A program made the position numbers and the translations under genes. The notes under the pieces were generated by a model that was not told the origin of the DNA, ran no database searches, and worked only from the letters and a program-made list of their open reading frames with translations. From the NCBI RefSeq assembly GCF_000008185.1, contig NC_002967.9, forward strand, positions 186,001 to 250,000: 64,000 bases of DNA. Direction: 5' to 3'. The stretch comes from Treponema denticola ATCC 35405 (GTDB lineage Bacteria; Spirochaetota; Spirochaetia; Treponematales; Treponemataceae). Of this stretch, positions 36,463 to 46,031 are shown piece by piece (positions within the stretch are counted from its first letter, which is position 1; every line of letters begins with the position of its first letter).

Positions 36463-37788
36463 TTAGTTTCGTAAGGAGCTGATCCATTCACCTACGGTAA
36501 AGGTTACACTTGCACAGTATACGGGCTCTTCGACAATTAAGCCGCCTTTTCCTTCTCCTGTCCACCAGTCATAGCCTCTATCGTTTTTAGCGGGGAATTT
36601 ATTTATTTTTTTAACTTCTCCGTTTACTTCTTCTTCAACATAGCCGTCCATGCTGTGATCTTGATTGATAGCAGGGTTGGAGCTGTATCCGCCCATGTCT
36701 TTTCCCCAAGGATGGAAGCCTTCTTTTGTTGTTACCATATAAGCAATAAAGGCACATGCTGTCCAAGGAAGAGGAGCATTGTTTAAAACCTGCAAATAGT
36801 GCTTATATGCATAGCCTCCGAAGCCGATATATCCGTCCTGATAAGCAGCAACGGTAATATTGTTTACGGAAGATTCGTCTGTTTCTTTAATTGAGCGCAA
36901 TTTGGAGTAAACCAATAAACCCGTTTGATCCTTAGAAGATTTTTTTACCAAATCTACGCTGATGGGGCCGTCATCGGTTTTTAAGTTAAACTGAGAAACA
37001 AATAGTTTGATCCATGCGAGGGCATATTTTCCGTTTTCGTTTAAACCAAGTTCTTTAGCTGTTTTTTCCAAGCCGTCAACTATGGGCTTAAAATAAGCTT
37101 TATCGGCTTCAGGCAAAGCATCATAAGCGGCTTTTACAACCTTTGAGTACTTTTCATGAGTAAGCATGAGCAAAAAGTTTTTTCCGATAGGTTCGGATTC
37201 CAAACCCATAAACAGGGGGCTTTGACCTTCTTTTACAAAATCCCATACATTTAAAAACTTGTTTGAAGCTTCGACATTATTGTACATAAAAACTTTGCTC
37301 AAAGTTTGCAAGGCCAAGGGATTTCCGTTTTCTTTCATGTCGGTACCCGCAGATTCTTTCCACTCTTTAGGAACAAAATTATGTAAGATGCCCGTATCAA
37401 TCATCTTAGCCTTAATCTGAGCTCCATCCTGAATAAGAGTCATAGAAAATTCGGGGTTAACGTTCTTATTATCGTTTGTAAGCTGGTCAAAAATAGTATT
37501 GTTCTTAGGCTGAGACCAATCTATTTTTCCGGTATAGTCGGGATATTTTGCCTTCATTGCCTCAACAAAGGTCTCTCCTGCAGTCTTACCTCGGCTTGAG
37601 TTACCCAAACCTTTTAGAACCTTTCCGTTTGATTCTTGATAGGCCTTTTCGAAAAGCTGATCAAGAGTCATACCTTCGGCTTCCTTTATTACTTTAAGAA
37701 CAGCGTTGTTCTTTTCCGATTTGCCACCGCAGCTGGAAATTGCAAATAATAGCGCTGCGATTGATAATACTGAAATAATTTTTTTCAT
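36463..37788 (-). CDS. ABC transporter substrate-binding lipoprotein
   Basis: A 441-residue exported lipoprotein with signal peptide and lipobox ending at C20 (LLFAISSC). The two-lobed periplasmic-binding-protein pattern is diffuse. Recognisable parts include ACAFIAYMVTTKEGFHPWG near the C-terminus. It is longer than classical iron-binding proteins. Gene order suggests it belongs with the fused permease and ATPase at 29224-32681: same strand, directly upstream if the two exporter genes are ignored. That assignment is inferred. The start follows AAGGAGactttaaATG. Confidence 0.8.
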   Translation of the reverse strand: MKKIISVLSIAALLFAISSCGGKSEKNNAVLKVIKEAEGMTLDQLFEKAYQESNGKVLKGLGNSSRGKTAGETFVEAMKAKYPDYTGKIDWSQPKNNTIFDQLTNDNKNVNPEFSMTLIQDGAQIKAKMIDTGILHNFVPKEWKESAGTDMKENGNPLALQTLSKVFMYNNVEASNKFLNVWDFVKEGQSPLFMGLESEPIGKNFLLMLTHEKYSKVVKAAYDALPEADKAYFKPIVDGLEKTAKELGLNENGKYALAWIKLFVSQFNLKTDDGPISVDLVKKSSKDQTGLLVYSKLRSIKETDESSVNNITVAAYQDGYIGFGGYAYKHYLQVLNNAPLPWTACAFIAYMVTTKEGFHPWGKDMGGYSSNPAINQDHSMDGYVEEEVNGEVKKINKFPAKNDRGYDWWTGEGKGGLIVEEPVYCASVTFTVGEWISSLRN

Positions 37789-37889
37789 TTAAAGTCTCCT
37801 TATATCTTTATAATATTAAATATATTACATATTCTTTAAATACACAAGGGCTATTACCTTTAAGTTATAAAATAAGCGATTCTCCTTAT

Positions 37890-37918
37890 TTGAAAAGGTT
37901 AAAAATTTACGGTATAAT
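37890..37918 (+). promoter_or_regulatory. Promoter of the alpha/beta hydrolase with palindromic -10
   Basis: TTGAAA (37890-37895) is spaced 17 bp from TATAAT (37913-37918). The -10 is embedded in the perfect palindrome GGTATAATACC (37911-37921). A related GGTATATAATG follows about 25 nt downstream. Candidate operator overlapping the promoter. Otherwise the 37789-37984 spacer shows only AT-rich leader sequence for the lipoprotein gene on the other strand. Confidence 0.55.
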
Positions 37919-37984
37919 ACCTAGTTTATTTGCAAAAAAAGGTATATAATGTTAGAATGTACTTAGACTTAAAGGAGATTTTAC

Positions 37985-38752
37985 GTGTTTTTTGACAATT
38001 ATCCTATCAAACTTTCAGATACAACAAAACCCTTTTTTTTAAAAGGCCTGAAAACCGCTCCGGCTATTTTGCTGATTCATGGTTACACGGGTTCTCCCAG
38101 AGATATGATTTGGCTGGGGCATCAGCTAAATGAAGCCGGCTACAATATATATATTCCTCGGCTTCCCGGACACGGCACAAATAAGAATGATTTTTTGACT
38201 ACTAATTGGAAAGATTGGCTCCGTAAGGTTTGTGATGAGTATATTGACCTCTGTGCAATGTATGAACGAGTTTTTGTAGGAGGCCTTTCAATGGGAGGGG
38301 TATTAACCTCTCTGATTGCAGCCCGTTTTAACCCTGAAAAGATATTTTTATGTGCTCCGGCTTTTATAGCAGCGGATAATCGAATAAAACTTACTCCTTT
38401 TTTAAAGTTTTTTGTCAAAAAGATAGCAACCGTCAAAAAAACTTATGAAAATGACCCCGAATACGGCAGAGCCATATCGGACTATAACGGTGTAGAATAC
38501 TTAGCAAAAACGGCTGACCTTTATAAATTACAAAGATTAGCCTTAAAAAATATGGTTTTTATAAGATCGCAAAGCCTTACAGTCTTATCAAAAGCCGATA
38601 AATTGGTGCCCTTTAAGGTAAAAGACCTCATAGATAAGACTTTAAGAAATCAAAACGACTATCTAATCCTTGAAAAAAGCAGTCACATAGTTACAAATGA
38701 TGTTGAAAAAGAGCTTGTAGCAAAAAAAATAATAGAATTCTTAAAGGATTAA
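37985..38752 (+). CDS. Alpha/beta hydrolase, carboxylesterase-like
   Basis: A 255-residue serine hydrolase resembling the Est30/YvaK carboxylesterases. The oxyanion motif is HGYTG at 33-37, the nucleophile elbow GLSMGG near 99, the acid probably D in SKADKLVP and the histidine in SSHIVTND near 238. No signal peptide, so cytoplasmic. Start is GTG with AAAGGAG 8 nt upstream. The natural substrate is unknown. Confidence 0.9.
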   Translation: MFFDNYPIKLSDTTKPFFLKGLKTAPAILLIHGYTGSPRDMIWLGHQLNEAGYNIYIPRLPGHGTNKNDFLTTNWKDWLRKVCDEYIDLCAMYERVFVGGLSMGGVLTSLIAARFNPEKIFLCAPAFIAADNRIKLTPFLKFFVKKIATVKKTYENDPEYGRAISDYNGVEYLAKTADLYKLQRLALKNMVFIRSQSLTVLSKADKLVPFKVKDLIDKTLRNQNDYLILEKSSHIVTNDVEKELVAKKIIEFLKD

Positions 38753-38860
38753 ACTTTTTAGTAAAATTTACCGATAATATTGCAGGATTATTGTATATTT
38801 GATATGACTTTTTTAAAAAAGAGTGATATACTTATACTATATGGTTACAAGGAAGTATTA

Positions 38861-39760
38861 ATGAGAGATTTTGATTACTATAAAAAGCAGCCCAAGGCTG
38901 ATACTCATAATCATCTGAATTTAAGTATGGAGTATTCAGACTATAAAAAATGGGCAGGCTTTGAAATTCCCAATTTTCCACGCAAAATGAACGGTCTTGA
39001 TGAAATGCATGAAATAATCGGACAATATACCCGCCCTGCATGTACTACAGCACAACACGTAATAGATCTAATAGAAATGTCCATAATGACCGCAATAAAA
39101 GACAATGTTGTTTGTATCGAAGGATCCGTCGATATTGGCTTTATAAAGCAGTTTAATGAGAATTTGGATGCTTTTCTGGAAGGGATAAGCGGTATAGTAA
39201 AAAAATATAAAAATAAAATCAAAATCATTCCTGAACTGGGAATATCAAAGACCATAGATCAAAGTTTTTTAAAACAATGGATAGAACCCATGATATCATC
39301 AAAGGTTTTTAAAAATATAGACCTTTACGGGCCTGAAGTTTCCGAGGGTATTGAACAATGCGTATATATCTTTAAATTGGCCGAAAAATACGGCTTAAAA
39401 AAGAAGGCCCATGTCGGCGAATTTTCAGATGCAGCTTCAGTCAAATATTTTGTTGAAATGTTTAATTTAGACGAGGTTCAGCACGGCATAGGGGCAGCCC
39501 AAAACGATAAGGTACTGCAATTTTTAGCCGACAGAAAGATACGCTGCAATGTTTGTCCGCAAAGCAATATCATGCTGGGGGCAGCCAAAGACCTAAAATC
39601 CCATCCGTTACGTAAAATGATGGATGCAGGAGTTCCTATAAGCATAGGAACCGATGATATTCTGTTCTTCGGAAAAACAAACAGCGAGCAGTTTTACGAC
39701 CTTGTAAGCGAAAAAGTTATAACCGAGGAAGAAGCCGATCAGTTGATGGCAATTAGATAA
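38861..39760 (+). CDS. Adenosine deaminase-like amidohydrolase
   Basis: A 299-residue member of the adenosine/AMP deaminase family. Zinc ligands and catalytic residues are visible: DTHNHL (HxH) near residue 12, KKAHVGEF (H, E), VQHGIGA (H) and SIGTDD (D) near 265, with the family stretch [10 protein letters not shown]. It should deaminate adenosine or a related purine. The start at 38861 is chosen for AAGGAAG 5 nt upstream; the longer frame to 38780 has no Shine-Dalgarno. Slightly shorter than typical adenosine deaminases (about 330-350). Confidence 0.88.
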   Translation: MRDFDYYKKQPKADTHNHLNLSMEYSDYKKWAGFEIPNFPRKMNGLDEMHEIIGQYTRPACTTAQHVIDLIEMSIMTAIKDNVVCIEGSVDIGFIKQFNENLDAFLEGISGIVKKYKNKIKIIPELGISKTIDQSFLKQWIEPMISSKVFKNIDLYGPEVSEGIEQCVYIFKLAEKYGLKKKAHVGEFSDAASVKYFVEMFNLDEVQHGIGAAQNDKVLQFLADRKIRCNVCPQSNIMLGAAKDLKSHPLRKMMDAGVPISIGTDDILFFGKTNSEQFYDLVSEKVITEEEADQLMAIR

Positions 39761-39761
39761 T

Positions 39762-40550
39762 TTAAAATAATCCTAATATCATCTTACCGAATACATCATA
39801 AAATAATTTTGCAAACAATAAAATTATAACAACAATCATAAGAGGCCTGATAAATGCAGCTCCTTTCTTTAAAGCAAATCCGGCACCTAAGTAATTACCG
39901 ATAATACCGCAAACAGCAGCAGGAATTGCAATTGAAAAAATAACCTTATTATTTATGAGAACGGCTGTCAACGAAGCATAGTTTGAAGCAAGGTTTAAAA
40001 GTTTAGCATTCCCCGATGCCGTTTTTAGGTCATACTTCATCCATGCAGAATAAGCGATAATTGCAATCGTACCTGTTCCCGGCCCTATAAGCCCGTCATA
40101 AAAACCTACACAAGCACCGATCAAGGCCGCCAAAACAAAAGTCTTTTTTTGAGGTATTTCCTTTGATTTATTTTCATTGCCGAAATTCCGTTTTAGCAAA
40201 AGAATAACAGCTATTGCCGGAAGTATTAAAATCATAGCTTTTTTTAGAAAAACTTGGTCTATTCCCAAGGCAATTTTCATTCCCAGATAGGAAGAAATAA
40301 AAGAAAATAAGGCAGAGACTAAGGCTATACGCCACTCAAGAGCTCCATGTTTAAAAAACCGAAAAGCCGAAAAAGTTGTCCCGCATGCTGCCGAAAACTT
40401 ATTGCAGCCTATAGCCATATGAGCCGGAAGCCCTACAAAAAAATAGGCCGGAATAGAAATAAGGCCTCCGCCGCCGGCAGCCGAATCTACAAAACCTGCA
40501 AGAAAAACACAAAAACATAAAAAAATCATTGCCTGTAAAGATATATACAT
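39762..40550 (-). CDS. TSUP/TauE-SafE family transporter
   Basis: A 262-residue membrane protein with about eight segments. The N-terminal half-repeat has FVDSAAGGGGLISIPAYFF, and the second half has FYDGLIGPGTGTIAIIAY, both typical of the sulfite-exporter TauE/SafE family. Members move organosulfur compounds or sulfite; the substrate here is not defined. Last gene of the minus-strand unit starting at 44724; it ends 1 nt from the convergent deaminase gene. Start follows GAGGAG. Confidence 0.9.
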   Translation of the reverse strand: MYISLQAMIFLCFCVFLAGFVDSAAGGGGLISIPAYFFVGLPAHMAIGCNKFSAACGTTFSAFRFFKHGALEWRIALVSALFSFISSYLGMKIALGIDQVFLKKAMILILPAIAVILLLKRNFGNENKSKEIPQKKTFVLAALIGACVGFYDGLIGPGTGTIAIIAYSAWMKYDLKTASGNAKLLNLASNYASLTAVLINNKVIFSIAIPAAVCGIIGNYLGAGFALKKGAAFIRPLMIVVIILLFAKLFYDVFGKMILGLF

Positions 40551-40568
40551 AAATTATTCTCCTCTATA

Positions 40569-41456
40569 TCAATTTAAATCTACATGAACTTCTGTCTTAT
40601 CTTCGTGGTGTAAGAACATAAAAAGAGCCACTGCAAAAATTATGGCAAAACCTAAAAGGCTCCATCGGTCGGGAAGTTCTCCTAAAAAAGCAAAACCGAA
40701 AATTGCAGAAAAAACTATTTGGGTATAATCATAGACCGAGATTGAACCGGCCGGAGCATGAGCATAAGCTGCGGTTACACAAAACTGACCTCCTGTTCCA
40801 AAAAGGCCCGCAATCAATAGCATAATGATTTGATAAAGGCTCATCGGATGATAAAAGATGATAAAAAGCGGAAACAGCATTAAAATCGAAAAAAATGAAA
40901 AGAAAAAGACTATGAGAGGCCCCTTTTCACCCTTAAGAGAAAGGCAGCGGACGCAAGTATAGGCGGCACCGGCCATCATTCCTCCGCACGCCCCTACAAG
41001 AGCTGCAATCACATGGCCTGTGTCTGCAAAAGCCGGTTTTATTATAAGAAGGCTTGCCGAAAAAGCTGTGATTACCGCAAGGATTTGATATAGTTTTATT
41101 TTTTCCTTTAAAAATAAAAAAGAAAAAAGAATGGCAAAAAAAGGAGCCAGTTTTGCAAGAATAGAAGCATCCGCAAGAAGCATGTGCTCTATCGCATAAA
41201 AGTTTCCGACAATCCCCATAGTGCCGAAAATTGCCCTCATAAAAAAGAAGGGCAGATTTTTTTTATTCAAATGAAATTTTTCTTTTGAATTTATAAGCAC
41301 GGTAAAGGATACAGCAGCCGCTATTAGATTTCTAAAAAAAGCCTTTTGCATTGAAGGCAAACTACCGGCAAGCTTTGCCGACAAATTCATCGATGCAAAG
41401 CAAAGAGCCGACAAAATTAAAAACATAATACCCTTTTGTTTCGATGTTAATTTCAT
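40569..41456 (-). CDS. EamA/DMT-superfamily transporter
   Basis: A 295-residue protein with ten membrane segments in two EamA repeats, ending in a short charged tail. The motif APFFAILFSFLFLKEKI in the first half and SAIFGFAFLGELPDRW in the second are typical. It may export metabolites or amino acids; substrate unknown. The Shine-Dalgarno GAGGG overlaps the end of the upstream GNAT gene (12 nt between stop and start), indicating cotranscription. Confidence 0.9.
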   Translation of the reverse strand: MKLTSKQKGIMFLILSALCFASMNLSAKLAGSLPSMQKAFFRNLIAAAVSFTVLINSKEKFHLNKKNLPFFFMRAIFGTMGIVGNFYAIEHMLLADASILAKLAPFFAILFSFLFLKEKIKLYQILAVITAFSASLLIIKPAFADTGHVIAALVGACGGMMAGAAYTCVRCLSLKGEKGPLIVFFFSFFSILMLFPLFIIFYHPMSLYQIIMLLIAGLFGTGGQFCVTAAYAHAPAGSISVYDYTQIVFSAIFGFAFLGELPDRWSLLGFAIIFAVALFMFLHHEDKTEVHVDLN

Positions 41457-41467
41457 TTTTCAACCCT

Positions 41468-41896
41468 CTAAAATATTTTTCTAAAATTTTTTTGTTCTTT
41501 TTTGCTGGTATAACCCATTGCCTCGTAGAATTTATGGGCTTCAGTGCGGCCTACACTCGAAACAAGTCTTATACCTGCGGCTCCCGTATCCCTTGCCCAA
41601 GTTTCAGCCTTAGTAAGAAGATCACGCCCGATTCCCTGCTTTCGATATGAGGGATCAACGGCAATACCCATAATATTTTTCAAACTGTCATTAAAAGAAC
41701 ATTCATAATCGGCAATATGTACATAGCCGATTAATTTATTGTCAACAAAGGCTCCAAAAATTTTAGCTTCCTTGCCGGTCAAAATTTTTTCCAACTGTGT
41801 TTTTGTTTTTTCCAGAGGAAAATCATAACCCAGAGCATTTTTATTTAAATTCCGGATATCTTTATAATCATCTATAGTAACTTCTCGTATTATCAT
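41468..41896 (-). CDS. GNAT N-acetyltransferase
   Basis: A 142-residue acetyltransferase. The acetyl-CoA loop is YRKQGIGRDLL at about 86-96, followed by GIRLVSSVGRTEAHKFYEAMGY, both diagnostic. The substrate is unknown. It sits between a hydrolase and an EamA exporter in one unit, with GAGGAGG before the ATG. Confidence 0.92.
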   Translation of the reverse strand: MIIREVTIDDYKDIRNLNKNALGYDFPLEKTKTQLEKILTGKEAKIFGAFVDNKLIGYVHIADYECSFNDSLKNIMGIAVDPSYRKQGIGRDLLTKAETWARDTGAAGIRLVSSVGRTEAHKFYEAMGYTSKKEQKNFRKIF

Positions 41897-41906
41897 AACA
41901 GCCTCC

Positions 41907-42671
41907 TCATAGATTTTCGTTCAGCCATAGAATGGCCTCATCCAGCATTTGAATGCTTATATAATGGTTCATTCTTTCGACGCTCATTAACTTTAAAAGC
42001 TCCTTGTTTTTATAAAGCGGTAAGGTTGAATCGTAAAATTGTTTTTGAATCTTATAAGAAACAAGGGAGTCCTTTATTCCATGTAAGAGGAAAAGAGGAC
42101 GGTTTATAAGCTTGCCGATGTTTTGTGCGGGGTCGGCTTTTTTTGTTGCCTCATCAAATTCGATATGAGCTTCATCATATTCTTTTTCGATTTGAAGGAT
42201 TGCATTTTGCCAATCGCAGGCACCGTTAAAAACGACCGCAGTTTTTACGCTTGGATTATGGGTAAAGATTCCTGCCGTAGTAAAGCCTCCCATAGAATGT
42301 CCTGAAACGGCAAGGCTGTTTTTATCGGCATTACAATTTTTAACGGCATAATCTTTTAGTACGGAAAACTCGGCAAGGTTTTGCATAATTGTAGGCAAAA
42401 AAAATTCGTTTAAAGCCTTATCATAATCTTCAAACTTATTTCTTTCACCGTGATGGACTGCATCGGGTAAGATTACCTGATAACCCAAAGTCGAAAAAAC
42501 ATAGCCCATCAGCTTTTGCTTATTCTTTTCTGAAGACCAGCCGTGATAATAAAATACGGTAGGGAAAGGCTGAACAAAACCGCTTATTTCTGAAGGATAA
42601 AAACGCAGACAAGGTATTCCCTCAATTTCTATACGTTCTTCGATTATGTTTTGATTTTTGTATTTACCCAT
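41907..42671 (-). CDS. Alpha/beta hydrolase, prolyl-oligopeptidase-like
   Basis: A 254-residue cytoplasmic serine hydrolase. FYYHGWSSEK is the oxyanion region near 41-50, GHSMGG near 123 the nucleophile elbow, LHGIKDSLVSY carries the acid and MNHYIS the histidine near 239. It resembles the YitV/dienelactone-hydrolase-like group. It is coupled to the GNAT gene downstream (10-nt gap). A G-rich Shine-Dalgarno precedes the ATG. Substrate unknown. Confidence 0.88.
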   Translation of the reverse strand: MGKYKNQNIIEERIEIEGIPCLRFYPSEISGFVQPFPTVFYYHGWSSEKNKQKLMGYVFSTLGYQVILPDAVHHGERNKFEDYDKALNEFFLPTIMQNLAEFSVLKDYAVKNCNADKNSLAVSGHSMGGFTTAGIFTHNPSVKTAVVFNGACDWQNAILQIEKEYDEAHIEFDEATKKADPAQNIGKLINRPLFLLHGIKDSLVSYKIQKQFYDSTLPLYKNKELLKLMSVERMNHYISIQMLDEAILWLNENL

Positions 42672-42702
42672 AGCTTTACCCCCCTTTTATTCCGTCATTC
42701 CC

Positions 42703-44724
42703 TTATTCCGAAAAAATAGAATTTTGAATCAGCTTTATTTTTGAAATATGGGCTATAGAAATTTTCAGCTTGTCATTAAGATTACCGCATGCAAGTATAA
42801 GAACAGCATCTTTTTCTTGTTTTAAAATATCTTCAGGAATCCCGTATATCTTTTCCTTTCCTTTTTCAGTGTGCAGCTCTATCTCAAGAGAATGATTTCC
42901 TAAGATTGCCTGTTCTGCTATTTTTTGTTTTCCTAAAAAATCAAGGCCGGTCGCTTCTTTTTTTGTAAATTTAAAAACTCCGTCTTTAAGCTGCTCCTCC
43001 GTAATTATAGCTTTACGGTTTATGCGGCTGCTTACGGCCTTAGCATCTTCCTTTGTTAAGTGCAAATCTTTTAGTATTGCACTTAATTGAGATAAAGTTT
43101 TTGAGTATTTATTTTCTCTTTCTTTTTGCTTCTTTACCCAATCAAGCTTTTTTGTATAATCTTTTTTTTCTTTTTGAGAAAATAAATTCAACTTTTGAAA
43201 ATTTCTTACGGACGAGGATTGAGGAGGTTTATTTTTATAAAAGATAAATTCCAAACCGCTTTTATAAACGGCTTGTTCAAAATCTTTTAAATCTTGAACA
43301 TTTAAAAGATAAACTCCCTCCGCTATTTTTTTACGGACAAGTTTTTTTAAAGGCGTATCAAGTTCAAAAAACTTTTCCTTTTCCTTGTTTACGGAAACGA
43401 CAAAACCGCTGTATAATTCCAATGAAGTAAAATTCTTATACCACTCGTTTATAGAAACTCTTATATTTTGCGGAATCTCATGCCCTGTTGCATCAGATAA
43501 GATTTTATATATATTTTCGGAAGTTAATTCCGATTGAAAAATCCTAGAGCAAGCTTTTTTTGTGATTTCGAATTTTCCTGTAGTTTGAATTAAAACGGGC
43601 TCCATACACTCTGCTGCAGACAGAAGATGTTTTAGGTTACTGTCGGGTAAAACCGTAACTTCAAATGAGGGATCAATTAAAAGAGGTTTTTGAGGCTCTT
43701 CCGCATTTTTAAATAATTCGGGATTTAAATAAATCAAATTTTTCTCTCTGCATAAAATTCCGAACAGTTCTGCGGTGTCGATAAAGTTTGTATGTAAAAT
43801 ATTCTCGTTTCCAATTTCATTTTGTACTGCCGAAGAAAAATTTTGCATATACAAAAGAAGAAAAAATTGCTCTACATCTTCTTCTTCATAATATGCATCG
43901 GGATAAAAACTATTTAAAAATTCGAAAAGGATTATAACAAGTTTTTGTAAATTTTCTTTCCTCATCTTAAATAAGGATGCAGCCGTAAAATATACCAAAC
44001 GCTCAAGTTTATTTAATTGAGAAAAAGCGCCCCATTTTGCTTTTTGAACTGCAAATCCGTTTTCGGTTCTAAAAACAAGCCCTAAAGATTCACATGCTAA
44101 AAAAATAGAGTCAATATGTTTTGTCTTTTCCGAAAGCCACGGAAAAACTTCTTTAATTAAATCTTCGTATTTTTTTTTAAAAGAACCGTCATTTTTTAAA
44201 ACGACTTCGTTATGAATACAAAAGGAATAAATTCCGGCAAGGGCCGTATCGTTTATATTTATTTCTTTAGATTTTACCTGCCCTGTTTTTTCCGGCATAA
44301 AAAAAAGATTGGGTGATAAAAAGGGGTCTATAATTTTTTGTAAAATAGGATTAATCCTGTATATCTTATCCCCGTCATTATTTTGAACACGGTACAAAAG
44401 AAGGCGCTCTTCCGCATTTAAAAGTTTTTCGGACAATTCGGAATAAGATATTTTTTTTGAAAAAAATATAGACAGCATCGCCTGTGTTGGATTGGGGATT
44501 TCGCTTACGGCTTTTAAAATCAATATATCATAAGAATCCAGACTTTCTGCAATTTTTTCTTGTATTGCCGGTTTTCGCAAGAAAGCACTGAGCTGTTCCG
44601 CAAGGCGCTGCTTATTAAAGGGGGTTTTAATTTTTCCCAAATACAGCTGTATTAAATCAAAAAAATGATGATCGGGCAACTTTATAATGTTTTCCCGCCA
44701 TTCGGCAACATCTTTGGGGTTCAT
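42703..44724 (-). CDS. Protein with XPB/Ssl2-like C-terminal helicase-associated domain, no helicase motor
   Basis: A 673-residue cytoplasmic protein. Residues about 340-450 match the helicase-associated C-terminal domain of the XPB/Ssl2 type: DPSFEVTVLPDSNLKHLLSAAE, then TGHEIPQNIRVSINEW. No Walker A or DEAH box is present, so it is not a helicase by itself. The N-terminal half is helical, with several possible winged-helix units (residues about 70-130). A lysine-rich coiled stretch follows at about 530-590. First gene of a five-gene unit; start follows GAGGAGG. Role unknown; a DNA-linked accessory factor is a reasonable guess. Confidence 0.75.
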   Translation of the reverse strand: MNPKDVAEWRENIIKLPDHHFFDLIQLYLGKIKTPFNKQRLAEQLSAFLRKPAIQEKIAESLDSYDILILKAVSEIPNPTQAMLSIFFSKKISYSELSEKLLNAEERLLLYRVQNNDGDKIYRINPILQKIIDPFLSPNLFFMPEKTGQVKSKEININDTALAGIYSFCIHNEVVLKNDGSFKKKYEDLIKEVFPWLSEKTKHIDSIFLACESLGLVFRTENGFAVQKAKWGAFSQLNKLERLVYFTAASLFKMRKENLQKLVIILFEFLNSFYPDAYYEEEDVEQFFLLLYMQNFSSAVQNEIGNENILHTNFIDTAELFGILCREKNLIYLNPELFKNAEEPQKPLLIDPSFEVTVLPDSNLKHLLSAAECMEPVLIQTTGKFEITKKACSRIFQSELTSENIYKILSDATGHEIPQNIRVSINEWYKNFTSLELYSGFVVSVNKEKEKFFELDTPLKKLVRKKIAEGVYLLNVQDLKDFEQAVYKSGLEFIFYKNKPPQSSSVRNFQKLNLFSQKEKKDYTKKLDWVKKQKERENKYSKTLSQLSAILKDLHLTKEDAKAVSSRINRKAIITEEQLKDGVFKFTKKEATGLDFLGKQKIAEQAILGNHSLEIELHTEKGKEKIYGIPEDILKQEKDAVLILACGNLNDKLKISIAHISKIKLIQNSIFSE

Positions 44725-44828
44725 CTTTTACCTCCTCTTATCGAAAACTTTTTAGCGAGGTGATATTTTATCACATAAGACGAAAAAATAAAAGTAGGAG
44801 GAGGCTAAATTGCCGGCCTTAAAAGCTC

Positions 44829-45971
44829 TTAATACGACAAAGAATGCGGCAATATTATGGGGTAAATCTTTACTCCCTTTTCTGCAGCAAGTTTATCTAC
44901 ATCTTCTTTTGTTACCTTGCCTCGAGGCTTGGGATGGGGAGGAGCATCTCCTATAAGAATAAGTTTTTTATCAACATCGGCATCTAAGGCGCGCCATGAC
45001 TGACGAAGCCCTAAGAAGATACCCTCATATACGGCTTCGGGAATATCCCGCCCTCCGAAAACTTTAAAGCCGTATAAGGCTTTTTCAAATTTTTTTAAAT
45101 TATCGGTAAAAACGCAGGCTTCCCTCACTAAAAAGTCTTCACGGTAATCCTTGTATAAAACCAAGGCTATTCTATAAGTTTTATATTGAGGCAAAGTCTC
45201 GGCAAGCATTGAGCTGATATTTTTACGCACTTCTTCAACATCATCCTTCATACTCTCGGTGGAATCTAAAGCAAAGAGTAAATCAAGATGGTCCTTTTCT
45301 CCCTTTTTTAAAATTTCTTTTATTGTTGAAAGAATATCCTCAGGCCCCTTTGCATAAATCATTTCTCCTTCGGTTGTGTCGGCTAAATCCGTAAAAGTTT
45401 TTACGGCCTCATCACTATACGAAAGATCAGGGGGAGGGTCTTTTTCAACAGGTTTTTGGGTTACCCGCAAGGTAAAAGGATTGTCCTGAAAATTTCCCGT
45501 ATAATCTCCGTAAGGTTTTGCAAAGGTGCGTATATTAAAAAAGGTTCCGTCTTTTACTTCGATTTCGCCGCTTCGCGACCAATCATATCCGTATAAAATT
45601 ATATAGGGAATCCAAATATGATAGGCCTCCCCCAGAGGCGTATTTTTTTCGGGAGTAGAATCTATAAGACTGTAAAGTCTTTTTTCGGGCAGCAAAAATT
45701 CACCGTTTAAAAGCCTTTTTTCATCTCCGTTTATTTCATTATAATTGGGATCACGGTAGGCATAGTTATCCAATTTTAAATCGGGATCCTTTGTCGTCTC
45801 CGTTAAAAGCACACTTTTTATATCGGGTTTGGCTTTTATATATAAATGGTAGCCGCCCTTAGGGTTTTGTATAACAAGCAAATCTTCTTTTGAAAGGCTT
45901 AAGTCCTCAGCCTCAAGAAAAACAGAAAGAAATCCGACAACAAGAATCCATAAAAACTTTCTTTTTTGCAT
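44829..45971 (-). CDS. Secreted von Willebrand factor A domain protein
   Basis: A 380-residue exported protein. Signal peptide at about 1-21 (cleavage near LEAED), a 200-residue N-terminal region of unknown fold, then a vWA domain from about 230 with MIDAS motif DSTES, a later threonine/aspartate site and GDAPPHPKPRG. The vWA fold binds metal and protein partners; the periplasm or surface is the likely site. No Shine-Dalgarno is present; a 17-bp-spaced promoter ends 6 nt before the ATG. The 44725-44828 spacer shows nothing recognisable. Confidence 0.85.
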   Translation of the reverse strand: MQKRKFLWILVVGFLSVFLEAEDLSLSKEDLLVIQNPKGGYHLYIKAKPDIKSVLLTETTKDPDLKLDNYAYRDPNYNEINGDEKRLLNGEFLLPEKRLYSLIDSTPEKNTPLGEAYHIWIPYIILYGYDWSRSGEIEVKDGTFFNIRTFAKPYGDYTGNFQDNPFTLRVTQKPVEKDPPPDLSYSDEAVKTFTDLADTTEGEMIYAKGPEDILSTIKEILKKGEKDHLDLLFALDSTESMKDDVEEVRKNISSMLAETLPQYKTYRIALVLYKDYREDFLVREACVFTDNLKKFEKALYGFKVFGGRDIPEAVYEGIFLGLRQSWRALDADVDKKLILIGDAPPHPKPRGKVTKEDVDKLAAEKGVKIYPIILPHSLSY

Positions 45972-45977
45972 ATATTA

Positions 45978-46006
45978 ATTATCGGATAAAATTCTTATTT
46001 TGTAAA
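45978..46006 (-). promoter_or_regulatory. Promoter abutting the vWA gene start (leaderless type)
   Basis: TTTACA (46006-46001) and GATAAT (45983-45978), each 5 of 6 to consensus, are spaced 17 bp. The -10 ends 6 nt before the ATG at 45971. Confidence 0.6.
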
Positions 46007-46031
46007 TAGAATTTTTTTTGCAAAAAATATT

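Noticed and set aside
37789-37889. Fur or DtxR-type operator before the binding lipoprotein gene
   Set aside because: The spacer is AT-rich and offers partial dyads only; no convincing 19-bp box was found.
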